Assembly: GCA_017883075.1 (NCBI GenBank)
Contig: JADGOI010000002.1
Coordinates: 1 to 61,673, forward strand
Source: Acidimicrobiales bacterium
GTDB lineage: Bacteria; Actinomycetota; Acidimicrobiia; Acidimicrobiales; RAAP-2
Length of the DNA: 61,673 nt
Reading direction: 5' to 3'
Shown here: positions 1 through 8,302 of the stretch, piece by piece
Layout: each line of letters opens with the position of its first letter
Position numbering within the stretch: position 1 is the stretch's first letter
Position numbers and translations under genes: made by a program
The notes under the pieces: model-generated
Databases searched by the model: none
Told to the model about the DNA's origin: nothing
What the model saw: only the letters and a program-made list of their open reading frames with translations

Positions 1-957
1 TCCACCCTCGCCGTATGGGATGCGGGGAGCGAGGCGGCGTTCGTGGTGAAGATGAATGCCTTGGCCGTCTCGTTGGGGATGACCAGCAGCCACTACGTCG
101 ATGCCAGCGGTTTCGACCAACACTCGGTGTCCTCCGCCGTCGACTGTCTGAAAGTGGCGGCGGCAGCCATGGCAATCCCGACATTTGCCGAAGTGGCGGC
201 CAATTCATCGGTGACGCTTCCCCTGGTCGGCACGCTTCCCAACCTCGTGACCGAAATCGGCTCCAACGGCGTGGTGGGGATCAAGTCGGGGTACACCTCG
301 CAAGCCGGTGGCTGCATGGTGTTGGCGGCCGAACGGGTGGTCGCCGGTCGACCGGTGCTGGTCCTGGCCGCGGTGATCGGGCAACCGGTGCCGGCGCCCG
401 TCGCCCCCCCCACCACGACCACCACGACCACCACGCTGCCTCCGGCCACCGTGCCGCCTCCGGTCAGCACGCCGCCTCCGGCGACCACGGACCCGACGGC
501 GACCACGCCGCCACCGGTCGCCACTCCGCCACCGGTCAGCACCCCGCCTCCGGTCAGCACCCCGCCTCCGGTCGCCACGCCGGTGCAAGATCTGATGGTT
601 CCGGATCCGGAGCGTTTCACCCGGCCGGCGGCGGAGTCGTTGCTGTCGGCGGCCGAGGGTGCAGTGGTCCCGGTGCTTCTCAGTACTCCGGGCAGGGTGG
701 TCGGCGCAGCCACGTCCACCTGGGGAGGCATGCATCACGAGGTGGCGGTGGCCACCTCGGACCCGGCGATGGTGCTGGCGTGGCCGGGCCAGACAGTTGT
801 CGCCACCCACACATTGTCGGTGCCTCCCGGCGGGCGAAGCGGTGCGCGGGTAGGGACGGTCGCCTATTCACTCGGAACCCAGCTCGAGTTGGTGCCTCTC
901 CGCCTGTCCCAGACTGTCGCTGAACCGTCTTGGTGGTGGCGCCTGATTCACCGATAG
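1..957 (+). CDS. D-alanyl-D-alanine carboxypeptidase (peptidase S11), 5'-truncated by window edge
   Basis: The reading frame is open from base 1, so the N-terminus and the SxxK and SxN active-site motifs lie outside the window. The visible part has the S11 signature of a wall-trimming penicillin-binding protein: KMNALA, GMTSSHYVDASG, and GIKSGYTSQAGGCMV, where KSG takes the place of the KTG triad. S11 enzymes remove the terminal D-Ala from peptidoglycan stems outside the membrane. After the catalytic domain comes a Pro/Thr linker of about 65 residues with PPPVST/PPPVAT repeats, then about 120 residues that could be a PBP5-type C-terminal beta domain. The last residues (WWWRLIHR) are aromatic and basic and could sit on the membrane; I see no clear anchor helix. 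The GTG at 43 in the ORF track is internal. Family call is firm; exact subtype is not. Confidence 0.85.
   Translation, partial: STLAVWDAGSEAAFVVKMNALAVSLGMTSSHYVDASGFDQHSVSSAVDCLKVAAAAMAIPTFAEVAANSSVTLPLVGTLPNLVTEIGSNGVVGIKSGYTSQAGGCMVLAAERVVAGRPVLVLAAVIGQPVPAPVAPPTTTTTTTTLPPATVPPPVSTPPPATTDPTATTPPPVATPPPVSTPPPVSTPPPVATPVQDLMVPDPERFTRPAAESLLSAAEGAVVPVLLSTPGRVVGAATSTWGGMHHEVAVATSDPAMVLAWPGQTVVATHTLSVPPGGRSGARVGTVAYSLGTQLELVPLRLSQTVAEPSWWWRLIHR
463..585 (+). repeat. Pro-Thr-Val coding repeats (PPPVST/PPPVAT) in carboxypeptidase linker
   Basis: Short in-frame repeats such as CCGCCTCCGGTCAGCACC encode PPPVST and PPPVAT. They form an extended wall-spanning linker between the catalytic and C-terminal domains. 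The repeats are degenerate and purely coding, so they are not a CRISPR or mobile element. Confidence 0.75.
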
Positions 958-1024
958 GCGATTCCCCGAGGCTGTGCCGGACAGCCTGGCCGGGTTGGTC
1001 CCGCCCCGGGCCGCGTGTGACGAG

Positions 1025-1030
1025 TACCCT
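1025..1030 (+). promoter_or_regulatory. -10 element TACCCT of leaderless thrB promoter
   Basis: TACCCT ends 6 nt before the GTG at 1037, so transcription would begin at or next to the start codon. There is no Shine-Dalgarno sequence and no convincing -35 box. Confidence 0.6.
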
Positions 1031-1036
1031 GACTTT

Positions 1037-2014
1037 GTGCGAGCACGCGCCCCAGCATCATCTGCCAATCTCGGCCCGGGATTCGATACCCTTGCCGTTG
1101 CCCTCGATCTATATGTCGAGGTCGAAGTGGAAAAGGCCTCCCGTCTGATCGTTCGATCGGTGGGCGAAGGTGCCGGCATGTCCGACGACCCTTCTCATCT
1201 CGCTGCCCGGGTGGCAATCGAGGTGGCCGGGACGGACCGGCTGGCGATTACCGTGCGGTCTGAGGTTCCGGTGGGAAGAGGGCTCGGATCCTCCGCCGCC
1301 CTCGCCGCCGCGGCCGCGGCCGCGGCCGGGGCCAAGGATCCGTTGGCTGTTGCCGCCTACATGGACGGGCACCCCGACAATGCCGCTGCATCAGTGGTTG
1401 GTGGTCTGGTGGCCGCAGCCATGGTCAAGGGCGCGGTGCGGGTAGTGCGCCTCACGCTCGATGTAAGTCTGGTCTTTGTGATCATCGTCCCCGATCTCAC
1501 CTTGTCGACCTCGAAGGCGCGGTTCGCACTCCCCAACGAGGTCACCCGCGAGAATGCCGCCTTCAATCTGTCCCGGTTGGCACTCCTGATCGCCGGGTTG
1601 GCCGACAGCCGGGTACTGCTGAAGGAAGCCACCGAAGACCGGCTCCACCAGGATTTCCGGAGCCCGCTCTTCCCGGCGGCACCGAATCTGCTGTCCAAGC
1701 TCTCGGCGGGTGGCGCCTTGGCCGTGTGTTGGTCAGGGGCCGGGCCCTCGCTGCTCGGGATCTGCCGTGGTGCGGATGGGGCCAAGGTGCAACAAGCGGC
1801 CAAAGAAGCGATGGCCGAAGCGGATGTCCCGGGCAAGGCGCTTCTTCTCGGGCCGGACATGCACGGACTGATCGTCGATCGAAACGGCTCTGATGATTTT
1901 TGGCGTGATCGCCAGCCCTCGTGGTCCGCCGAACGACAAGGCGAAACCGACGAATCTAGCGGTACCGTGCCCGACGGCGGGGCCCAGCTCTACGACTTTG
2001 ACGGGGGCCGGTAG
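1037..2014 (+). CDS. thrB: homoserine kinase
   Basis: GHMP-family kinase that phosphorylates homoserine to O-phosphohomoserine in cytosolic threonine synthesis. The N-terminus has RARAPASSANLGPGFDTLAVAL. The ATP-binding loop is PVGRGLGSSAALAAAAAAAAG, followed by HPDNAAASVVGG and a C-terminal GGALAVCWSGAGPSLLG motif. With the GTG start at 1037 the protein is 325 aa, normal for ThrB. The longer track start at 974 adds an unconserved leader, and a -10 element sits 6 nt before the GTG. It is transcribed apart from the carboxypeptidase upstream; the usual partners thrC and hom are not in the window. Confidence 0.92.
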   Translation: MRARAPASSANLGPGFDTLAVALDLYVEVEVEKASRLIVRSVGEGAGMSDDPSHLAARVAIEVAGTDRLAITVRSEVPVGRGLGSSAALAAAAAAAAGAKDPLAVAAYMDGHPDNAAASVVGGLVAAAMVKGAVRVVRLTLDVSLVFVIIVPDLTLSTSKARFALPNEVTRENAAFNLSRLALLIAGLADSRVLLKEATEDRLHQDFRSPLFPAAPNLLSKLSAGGALAVCWSGAGPSLLGICRGADGAKVQQAAKEAMAEADVPGKALLLGPDMHGLIVDRNGSDDFWRDRQPSWSAERQGETDESSGTVPDGGAQLYDFDGGR

Positions 2015-2024
2015 TTTCCGCCCG

Positions 2025-2030
2025 TAGAAT
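2025..2030 (+). promoter_or_regulatory. -10 element TAGAAT of leaderless queF promoter
   Basis: TAGAAT ends 7 nt before the queF GTG at 2038. A TTGACG at 1998-2003 lies 21 nt upstream, too far for a standard -35. A leaderless transcript is the simplest reading. Confidence 0.65.
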
Positions 2031-2037
2031 CTCGGCT

Positions 2038-2388
2038 GTGCCGTCTCGCCCATCGAAAGAATTGCAGGCCATTCCGAATCCCCATCCGGGGCGCCGCTAC
2101 GAGGTGCGCTGCGACACACCGGAGTTCACCTGCATCTGCCCGATGACCGGACAGCCCGACTTTGCCACGGTGACGGTGTCCTACTTCCCTGGCGAGTTCA
2201 TCGTGGAACTCAAGTCACTCAAGCTCTATCTGTGGAGCTATCGGGATGAGGGTGCATTCCACGAGGATGTGACCAACCGGATCCTCGATGATCTGGTGGG
2301 TGCGATCGCCCCCAATCAGATGACGGTGATCACCGATTGGCTGGTCAGGGGGGGCATTCACACGGTGGTGGAGGCTTCGCACCCGTAG
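2038..2388 (+). CDS. queF: NADPH-dependent 7-cyano-7-deazaguanine reductase QueF
   Basis: Reduces the nitrile preQ0 to preQ1, a late step towards the modified tRNA base queuosine. At 116 aa it is the short, unimodular form. FTCICPMTGQPDF carries the thioimide-forming cysteine, and ELKSLKLYLWSYRDEGAFHEDVTN is the substrate- and NADPH-binding signature. The GTG start is preceded by a -10 element at leaderless spacing. It lies next to the tRNA-modification genes miaB and miaA; queC, queD and queE are not in the window. Confidence 0.93.
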   Translation: MPSRPSKELQAIPNPHPGRRYEVRCDTPEFTCICPMTGQPDFATVTVSYFPGEFIVELKSLKLYLWSYRDEGAFHEDVTNRILDDLVGAIAPNQMTVITDWLVRGGIHTVVEASHP

Positions 2389-2404
2389 GTCGTCGTCGGG
2401 GCAA

Positions 2405-2410
2405 TACCAT
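2405..2410 (+). promoter_or_regulatory. -10 element TACCAT of leaderless miaB promoter
   Basis: TACCAT ends 6 nt before the GTG at 2417. No ribosome binding site is seen. Confidence 0.6.
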
Positions 2411-2416
2411 GGGGCG

Positions 2417-3877
2417 GTGATCTCAGGCACCGATCCCGACCCCGGAGCCCCCCTGGGGCGAGGGCTTTTGTCCCCACAGCGGACATTCCATATCCAAACT
2501 TTCGGCTGCCAGATGAACGATCACGATTCGGAGCGGCTGGCCGGGTTGCTCACTGCCGACGGCCTGGTCTCGACCCCCGACATGGAGGCGGCTGACGTGG
2601 TGGTGTTCAACACGTGCTGCATCCGGGAGAATGCCGACAACAAGTTCTACGGACATCTGGGAAACCTCAAGACCCTGCGAGAACAGCGACCCGACATGCA
2701 GATTGCTGTGGGGGGGTGCCTGGCCCAAATGGACAAAGGACGGATCCGGGAGCGGGCCAGTCACGTCGACGTGGTTTTCGGCACCCACAATCTGACCGAC
2801 GCACCCGAGCTGCTGCGCCGGGCCGCTCGCTCCGGGCCGATCGTGGAGATCCTCGACGAACCTCTACCGGAGAGCCATCTTTCCGCCCAGGGGCAACAGG
2901 CTGCCGCCGTCGGTGCGGTACGCGACCTTCCGTATGCGGCCTGGGTGACGATCCAGATGGGATGCAACAACTCGTGTGCCTTTTGCATCGTGCCGTCGGT
3001 CCGAGGTGGTGAGGTATCTCGCAGCATGGATGATCTGGTGGCGGAAGTCCGGACCCTCGCCGACCGCGGGGTGACCGAGGTGACCCTGCTGGGCCAAAAC
3101 GTCAACTCGTACGGACGCGACATCACCAGACGGGCACCCCTCTTCGCCGATCTGCTCCGATTGGTCAGTGCCGTGGATGGCATCCGCCGGGTTCGCTTCA
3201 CCAGCCCCCACCCCAAAGACCTCCGGCCCGAGACCATCGCCGCCATGGCCGAGACACCCGAGGTCTGCGACCATCTCCACCTCCCTCTGCAGGCCGGCAG
3301 CAATGCAACCCTGATGGCCATGCGCCGTGGCTACACGGCCGAACGATACCTTGCCCGCCTGGCTGACGCCCGAGCCGCCATTTCCGATCTGGCTGTCAGT
3401 ACCGATCTCATCGTCGGCTTCCCCGGTGAGACAGAAGACGACTTCGAACGCACCCTCGAGGTTGCTGCCGAGGCGAATTACGACAGCGCGTATACCTTCG
3501 TCTTCTCCCCTCGCCCCGGCACCCGAGCCGCGGCCATGCAGGATCGATTCGTCCCGTCGGAAGTGGCGGCTGAACGGATGGAGCGACTTCGGGCGGTGGT
3601 CGAGCGCTCCGCGCTCGTCCTGCACAGAGCCCGAATCGGAAAGGTGGAGGAAGTGCTGGTGGAAGGTCCTTCCAAACGAGATCCGTCAGTTATCACCGGC
3701 CGCACCGGTCAGAACAAACTGGTTCATTTCGAGCCGGTTGAAGGGCGACCGATCGCCATCGGATCGTTTGCCGAGGTGCGGGTGACGGGTTCCGCCCGGC
3801 ATCACCTGTTCGGAGAGCTCATCGAGGTCACCGCTCCGCCCCGACACCGCACCCGTATCCCTGTCGTTGCCGGCTGA
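2417..3877 (+). CDS. miaB: tRNA (N6-isopentenyl adenosine(37)-C2)-methylthiotransferase MiaB
   Basis: Radical-SAM enzyme that adds a methylthio group to i6A37 of tRNAs reading UNN codons. The N-terminal UPF0004 domain starts at IQTFGCQMNDHDSERLAGLL and carries three cysteines for the auxiliary cluster (GCQMN, NTCCIRENA, GGCLAQ). The SAM cluster motif is MGCNNSCAFCIVPSVRG (CxxxCxxC). A C-terminal TRAM domain (about residues 400-475) binds tRNA. At 486 aa the length is normal. It overlaps miaA by 11 nt, so the isopentenylation and methylthiolation enzymes are co-translated. Confidence 0.95.
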   Translation: MISGTDPDPGAPLGRGLLSPQRTFHIQTFGCQMNDHDSERLAGLLTADGLVSTPDMEAADVVVFNTCCIRENADNKFYGHLGNLKTLREQRPDMQIAVGGCLAQMDKGRIRERASHVDVVFGTHNLTDAPELLRRAARSGPIVEILDEPLPESHLSAQGQQAAAVGAVRDLPYAAWVTIQMGCNNSCAFCIVPSVRGGEVSRSMDDLVAEVRTLADRGVTEVTLLGQNVNSYGRDITRRAPLFADLLRLVSAVDGIRRVRFTSPHPKDLRPETIAAMAETPEVCDHLHLPLQAGSNATLMAMRRGYTAERYLARLADARAAISDLAVSTDLIVGFPGETEDDFERTLEVAAEANYDSAYTFVFSPRPGTRAAAMQDRFVPSEVAAERMERLRAVVERSALVLHRARIGKVEEVLVEGPSKRDPSVITGRTGQNKLVHFEPVEGRPIAIGSFAEVRVTGSARHHLFGELIEVTAPPRHRTRIPVVAG

Positions 3878-4943
3878 CTCCGTCGCACCGATGGGAGTGT
3901 CATCTCCCGGCGTGGTGGCCTTGGTCGGCCCCACCGCCTCGGGGAAGTCGGCTTTGGCGTTGGCGGTGGCCGAAGCATCGGACAACGCTGCAACCGAGGG
4001 TGGGTCCGGTTGGCCATTTCGAGTGGAGCTCCTGTCGGTGGACTCCATGGCGGTGTACCGGGGTATGGATATCGGCACCGCCACGCCGTCCCCGGCCGTA
4101 CGCAGCCAGGTGGATTATCACTTGATCGACCTCGTCGAGCCCACCGACGAGTTCACCGTGCAGCAGTTTCAGGCCGCGGCCCGTACCGCCTTGCATGAAG
4201 TCTCGGCCCGGGCCCATGGCGCCCTCCTGGTCGGGGGGACCGGACTCTATCTACGCTCGATCGTCGACGATCTGTCGTTTCCGGGTCGCTACCCCGAGGT
4301 GGTGGCCCAGCTCAATGACGAGTTGGCGGCGGGGGGACCGGAAGGGAGCCCAGGCGAGGGCGTGGTGACGGCGGCACTTCACGCCCGGTTGGCGTCCCTC
4401 GACCCGGTGGCGGCCGGTCGTCTGGAGCCCACCAATCGCCGCCGTCTGGTCAGGGCCCTGGAGGTGTCGCTTGGATCGGGGAGACGGTTTTCGTCGTTCG
4501 GGCCCGGGTTGGAGGCGTACCCACCCAGTCAGGTCACCCTGGTGGGCGTCCGCTACGTCCCCGGGGAAACTGACCGTCGTATTGCTGAACGGTTCAACAC
4601 CATGATGGACCTCGGCTTCCTCGACGAAGTGCGTTCCCTGGCCTCACTGCCGGGCGGATTGTCGCGTACCGCCCGCCAGGCCCTCGGCTATCGCGAGCTG
4701 TTGTCCCACGTCGAAGACGGAGTTCCCCTGGATGATGCGGTGGCCGAAGCGGTTCGGCGCACCCGGACCTTTGCCCGTCGCCAATGGGCATGGTTCCGTC
4801 GTGATCCCCGTATCGTGTGGTTAGAACCAGGTGAAGACGGGGTCGCTCGGATTGCCGCCCTGTTCGGGCAGACCTTGCTACGCCGCGATCCGCCGAGACG
4901 GTGGGAGACTGACCTCGGCGCAGAGGACCAGAACCATGGATGA
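3867..4943 (+). CDS. miaA: tRNA dimethylallyltransferase MiaA
   Basis: Transfers dimethylallyl to A37 of tRNA, producing the substrate of MiaB. The P-loop VGPTASGKSALALA is followed, after an unusual Gly/Ala/Ser-rich insertion, by LLSVDSMAVYRGMDIGTA; then VGGTGLYLRSI, NRRRLVRALEV and RRTRTFARRQWAWFRRD. At 358 aa it is longer than the usual 290-320 aa. The TTG at 3867 overlaps the miaB stop; an ATG at 3891 (MGVSSPGVVALVGPTASGKS) is an equally good start. Its 3' end overlaps dapF by 8 nt. Confidence 0.93.
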   Translation: MPADSVAPMGVSSPGVVALVGPTASGKSALALAVAEASDNAATEGGSGWPFRVELLSVDSMAVYRGMDIGTATPSPAVRSQVDYHLIDLVEPTDEFTVQQFQAAARTALHEVSARAHGALLVGGTGLYLRSIVDDLSFPGRYPEVVAQLNDELAAGGPEGSPGEGVVTAALHARLASLDPVAAGRLEPTNRRRLVRALEVSLGSGRRFSSFGPGLEAYPPSQVTLVGVRYVPGETDRRIAERFNTMMDLGFLDEVRSLASLPGGLSRTARQALGYRELLSHVEDGVPLDDAVAEAVRRTRTFARRQWAWFRRDPRIVWLEPGEDGVARIAALFGQTLLRRDPPRRWETDLGAEDQNHG

Positions 4944-5766
4944 CAATCGAACACTCCAGTTGACCAAGCACCACGGTGCCGGAAACGACTTCCTCGTCGT
5001 GGTCGACATCGGCGACCGGCACAGGATGGTGCCGGAGTTGGTGCGTGCCCTGTGCGACCGACGGTTCGGAATCGGCGCCGACGGGGTGATCAGGATTCTG
5101 ACCGGTCGGCAGGGCGCCGATTTGTCGATGGATCTTCGCAATGCCGACGGCTCCGAGGCGGTCATGAGCGGCAACGGGATTCGCTGCTTGGCCCAGGCCT
5201 CAGTGGATGCCGGGCTGGTGACTCCTCCCGATTTCAGCGTATGGACGCCGGGCGGCATCCGGACCGTCGAGTACCGGACCGGAGACGCTGTCGGAGCCGG
5301 GGCGGCCTCGGTTGACATGGGGAAAGCGGAACTGGGTCCCGACCAGCCGCAGCAGTTTGCTGATCGCCGGGCCCGTACCGTCGACATGGGCAATCCTCAT
5401 CTCGTCCTCTTCGGTCCCGATCCAACCGGCGTGGACGTGGCCGAGATCGGGAGCCGGCTACAGGGCGTGCACCCCGGCGGCATCAACGTCGAGTTCATCT
5501 CGGCCGGTTCGACTCCCGACGATCTCGACCTCCGGGTATGGGAACGCGGGGTGGGGGAGACGCAGGCGTGTGGGACAGGAAGCTGCGCGGCGGCCGCCGC
5601 GGCCCGCAGCTGGGGAATGGTCAGCGACCGGGTGCGGGTCCACAACCCGGGGGGGACACTCGAAGTGACCCTCGACCCCGATGGGATACGACTGGCCGGG
5701 CCGGTGCACAAGGTGGCTGATATCGAGGTCACTCCCTCGTGTGTGCTGGGCGCGGCGCGCCGATGA
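4936..5766 (+). CDS. dapF: diaminopimelate epimerase
   Basis: Converts LL- to meso-diaminopimelate, the last DAP step before lysine and wall synthesis. Both catalytic cysteines are visible, in MSGNGIRCLAQ and ETQACGTGSCAAAA. The N-terminus LTKHHGAGNDFLVV is typical. The ATG at 4936 gives 276 aa and has AGAGGA upstream; the track start at 4831 only reads through miaA sequence. It overlaps miaA at its start and hflX (ATGA) at its end, so it is part of the miaB-miaA-dapF-hflX-dapC run. Confidence 0.95.
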   Translation: MDDNRTLQLTKHHGAGNDFLVVVDIGDRHRMVPELVRALCDRRFGIGADGVIRILTGRQGADLSMDLRNADGSEAVMSGNGIRCLAQASVDAGLVTPPDFSVWTPGGIRTVEYRTGDAVGAGAASVDMGKAELGPDQPQQFADRRARTVDMGNPHLVLFGPDPTGVDVAEIGSRLQGVHPGGINVEFISAGSTPDDLDLRVWERGVGETQACGTGSCAAAAAARSWGMVSDRVRVHNPGGTLEVTLDPDGIRLAGPVHKVADIEVTPSCVLGAARR

Positions 5767-7070
5767 GCCCTAACGATTCCGCCTTTACCGACACCCTGAT
5801 CTCCCGGAAGTTCCGGGAGCGCATCGTACTGGTCGGCGTTGTCTTCCCTCATACCACCGTGGCTGCTGTCGAAGCCGGACTTGATGAGCTGGCCCGGCTG
5901 GTGGACACGGCCGGGGCCGATGTGATGGATCGGATCATCCAGCGCCGGGCTGCCCCTGATCCGGCCACCTTCGTGGGGAAGGGAAAAGCGGAAGAGCTCC
6001 TGTCGATATGCCTGGCCGTCGACGCTGACACGGTGGTGTTCGACGACGATCTGAGCCCGGCCCAACAGAGGAACCTCGAGAAGATCCTCGGCCGGACCGC
6101 CATCGACCGGACGGCGGTGATACTCGACATCTTTGCCCAGAATGCCCGTACTCCCGAGGGGCGCGCCCAGGTGGAGCTGGCACTGCTCCGGTATCGGCTT
6201 CCCCGCCTTCGGGGTCGCGGCACGGCGTTCAGCCAGCAAGCCGGTGGGATCGGGACACGGGGTCCCGGTGAGACCCAGCTCGAAGTCGATCGCCGGCGCC
6301 TCGTGCGCCGGATGACCAGACTCGAATCCGATCTCCGGCAGTTGGACAGAACCCGTCGTACCCAGCGCAAGGGGCGGGCCCGGTCTCGACAGCGCACAGT
6401 CTCACTGGTCGGATACACCAATGCCGGCAAGTCGACTCTTCTGAACCGGTTGTGCGGTGCCGACGTGCTGGTGGAGAACCGACTCTTCTCCACTCTCGAT
6501 CCAAGGACCCGTCAGCTCGCCCTGCCCGGCGGCGAGACGGTGCTCCTTACTGACACCGTCGGGTTCGTTCGCAAACTGCCCCACCAGGTGGTCGAAGCGT
6601 TTCGGTCCACTCTCGAAGTTGTGGGTGAGGCGGATCTCATCGTCCACGTGGTAGACGGGTCGGCCCCCGATTTCGAGGGTCAGATCGACGCGGTCCGCTC
6701 GGTACTCTCCGAAATCGGAGCCGGCTGGCTCCCCGAGCTCCTGGTGGTGAATAAGGCCGACGCGGTGATGGCCCTAGGCGAAGAAGCGGCCCAAGAGTGC
6801 AAGCGGCTCATGGACGCCCACCCAGGCTCGGTCATCGCATCAGCTCGCACCGGCGAGGGAATCGACGAGCTATTGGCAGCCATCGGTGACCGGCTCCGGG
6901 TCAGTGACCGGGTGGTGGAACTGGTCATCCCCTGGGCGAGAGGCGACGTGTTGGCCGCCGTCCACCGCGAGGGTGAGATCGTCAGTGAGGTGGCCAGCGA
7001 TGACGCCACCCACCTCCAAGTGGTGCTGGACGACGTGGGCAAGGCTCGATTCCGGGAATTTTGCGCCTGA
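5763..7070 (+). CDS. hflX: GTPase HflX
   Basis: Ribosome-associated GTPase that splits stalled ribosomes in other bacteria. The N-terminal HflX domain has DEL(A)RLVDTAGA and FVGKGKAEEL. A helical linker with GIGTRGPGETQLEVDRR follows, then the G domain: G1 GYTNAGKSTLLN, G3 DTVGFV, G4 NKAD. The ATG at 5763 overlaps the dapF stop as ATGA and gives 435 aa; the track start at 5739 is less likely. Cytosolic. The position after dapF is common in Gram-positives. Confidence 0.95.
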   Translation: MSPNDSAFTDTLISRKFRERIVLVGVVFPHTTVAAVEAGLDELARLVDTAGADVMDRIIQRRAAPDPATFVGKGKAEELLSICLAVDADTVVFDDDLSPAQQRNLEKILGRTAIDRTAVILDIFAQNARTPEGRAQVELALLRYRLPRLRGRGTAFSQQAGGIGTRGPGETQLEVDRRRLVRRMTRLESDLRQLDRTRRTQRKGRARSRQRTVSLVGYTNAGKSTLLNRLCGADVLVENRLFSTLDPRTRQLALPGGETVLLTDTVGFVRKLPHQVVEAFRSTLEVVGEADLIVHVVDGSAPDFEGQIDAVRSVLSEIGAGWLPELLVVNKADAVMALGEEAAQECKRLMDAHPGSVIASARTGEGIDELLAAIGDRLRVSDRVVELVIPWARGDVLAAVHREGEIVSEVASDDATHLQVVLDDVGKARFREFCA

Positions 7071-8251
7071 TGAGCACCATCACCCCGCATTCCACGGTCG
7101 GTTTCTCGCCTCCGCCGTATCCCTACGACCGGTTGACGGCTCTACGAGAGCGAGCGGTGCAGCGATTCGGTGATCTGATCCAGGGGGGCACCGGAATCGT
7201 CGATTGTTCCATCGGCACTCCGTGCGATCCGCCGCCGGATGCAGTCATCGAGGCCATGGCGTCGTCGGGAACAGAGCGGGGCTATCCCACGTCTCCCGGG
7301 TCGCGTGCCTATCGCCATGCCGCCGCCGGGTGGTTGTCCAGGCGGTTCGGGGCGGTTGTCGACCCTGACCACGAGTTGGCCGCGTGCGTAGGGACCAAGG
7401 AGTTCGTAGCGTCGGCCGCCCAGTACCTCCGCCTTCGTACTCCCGGGCGGGACACCGTCCTCTACCCGTCGGTGTCGTACCCCACCTACGCCATGGGGGC
7501 GTTACTGGGCAGTTGCCGATCCGTCTCGGTGAAGGAGCTCCCGGGGGGAGGACTCGACCTCGACTCGATTTCCGCCGGCGACGTCGAACGGGCCCTGCTG
7601 TTGTGGGCCAACACACCGTCGAACCCGACCGGGTTGCTCACCGATATGGATGCGGTGGCCGAGTGGGGTCGCCATCGTGGGATCCCCATCTTTTCCGACG
7701 AGTGTTATGCCGAGTTCACCTGGGATGGGCCGCCCAGGACCGTCTTGACCAGCGGATTGGGCGGGGTGGTGGCGGTGCATTCCCTGTCCAAACGGTCCAA
7801 TATGGCCGGGGTCCGTGCCGGCTTCTACGCCGGGGACCCCGATATCGTTGGTTACCTGCTCGATGTCCGGCGCCATGCCGGACTGATGGTCCCGGGCCCG
7901 GTCCAGGCTGCCGCGGTGGTGGCCTTCGATGATGACTCGCACGTGGAGGTCCAACGGCAGCGTTACCGGGAGCGGCTGAGCTACCTGCGCGGAGTATTGG
8001 CCGACGCCGGTCTCTCGACTCGGATGCCGGCAGGTGGCTTCTACCTGTGGGTGGCGGTTCCCACCACGGTCCCCGTTGGAGGGTGGGGCCTGGTCGAAAC
8101 GTTGGCATTGGAAGGCGGCCTGCTGGTCAGTCCCGGCGAACTCTACGGAGAGGGCGGTGCCGGCTTTGTCCGGGTGGCGGTGGTCCAGCCGATGGAGCGG
8201 TTGCGATTGGTGGGCGAACGCCTGGCGGGCAAGGATCTCTCCGGCAGATAG
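7070..8251 (+). CDS. dapC: succinyldiaminopimelate transaminase (class I/II aminotransferase)
   Basis: PLP-dependent fold-type I aminotransferase, 393 aa. NTPSNPTG and DECYAEF are substrate and cofactor motifs, and SLSKRSNMAGVRAGF contains the Schiff-base lysine. The family alone does not fix the substrate. Its place between dapF/hflX and dapD/dapE makes N-succinyl-LL-DAP transamination the best call. The ATG at 7070 overlaps the hflX stop by one base (TGATG). Confidence 0.85.
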   Translation: MSTITPHSTVGFSPPPYPYDRLTALRERAVQRFGDLIQGGTGIVDCSIGTPCDPPPDAVIEAMASSGTERGYPTSPGSRAYRHAAAGWLSRRFGAVVDPDHELAACVGTKEFVASAAQYLRLRTPGRDTVLYPSVSYPTYAMGALLGSCRSVSVKELPGGGLDLDSISAGDVERALLLWANTPSNPTGLLTDMDAVAEWGRHRGIPIFSDECYAEFTWDGPPRTVLTSGLGGVVAVHSLSKRSNMAGVRAGFYAGDPDIVGYLLDVRRHAGLMVPGPVQAAAVVAFDDDSHVEVQRQRYRERLSYLRGVLADAGLSTRMPAGGFYLWVAVPTTVPVGGWGLVETLALEGGLLVSPGELYGEGGAGFVRVAVVQPMERLRLVGERLAGKDLSGR

Positions 8252-8290
8252 AGGCCGATGACCACGACCGGAGGGTCGGATCGTCACGGC

Positions 8291-8296
8291 TAACGT
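8291..8296 (+). promoter_or_regulatory. -10 element TAACGT of leaderless dapD promoter
   Basis: TAACGT ends 6 nt before the dapD ATG at 8303, in the 51-nt gap after dapC. dapD-dapE therefore seem to have their own leaderless promoter. Confidence 0.6.
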
Positions 8297-8302
8297 CTCT
8301 CC

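Noticed and set aside
463-585. Possible repeat array or transposon scar in the carboxypeptidase gene
   Set aside because: Degenerate in-frame Pro/Thr linker codons, a common feature of wall-linked proteins.
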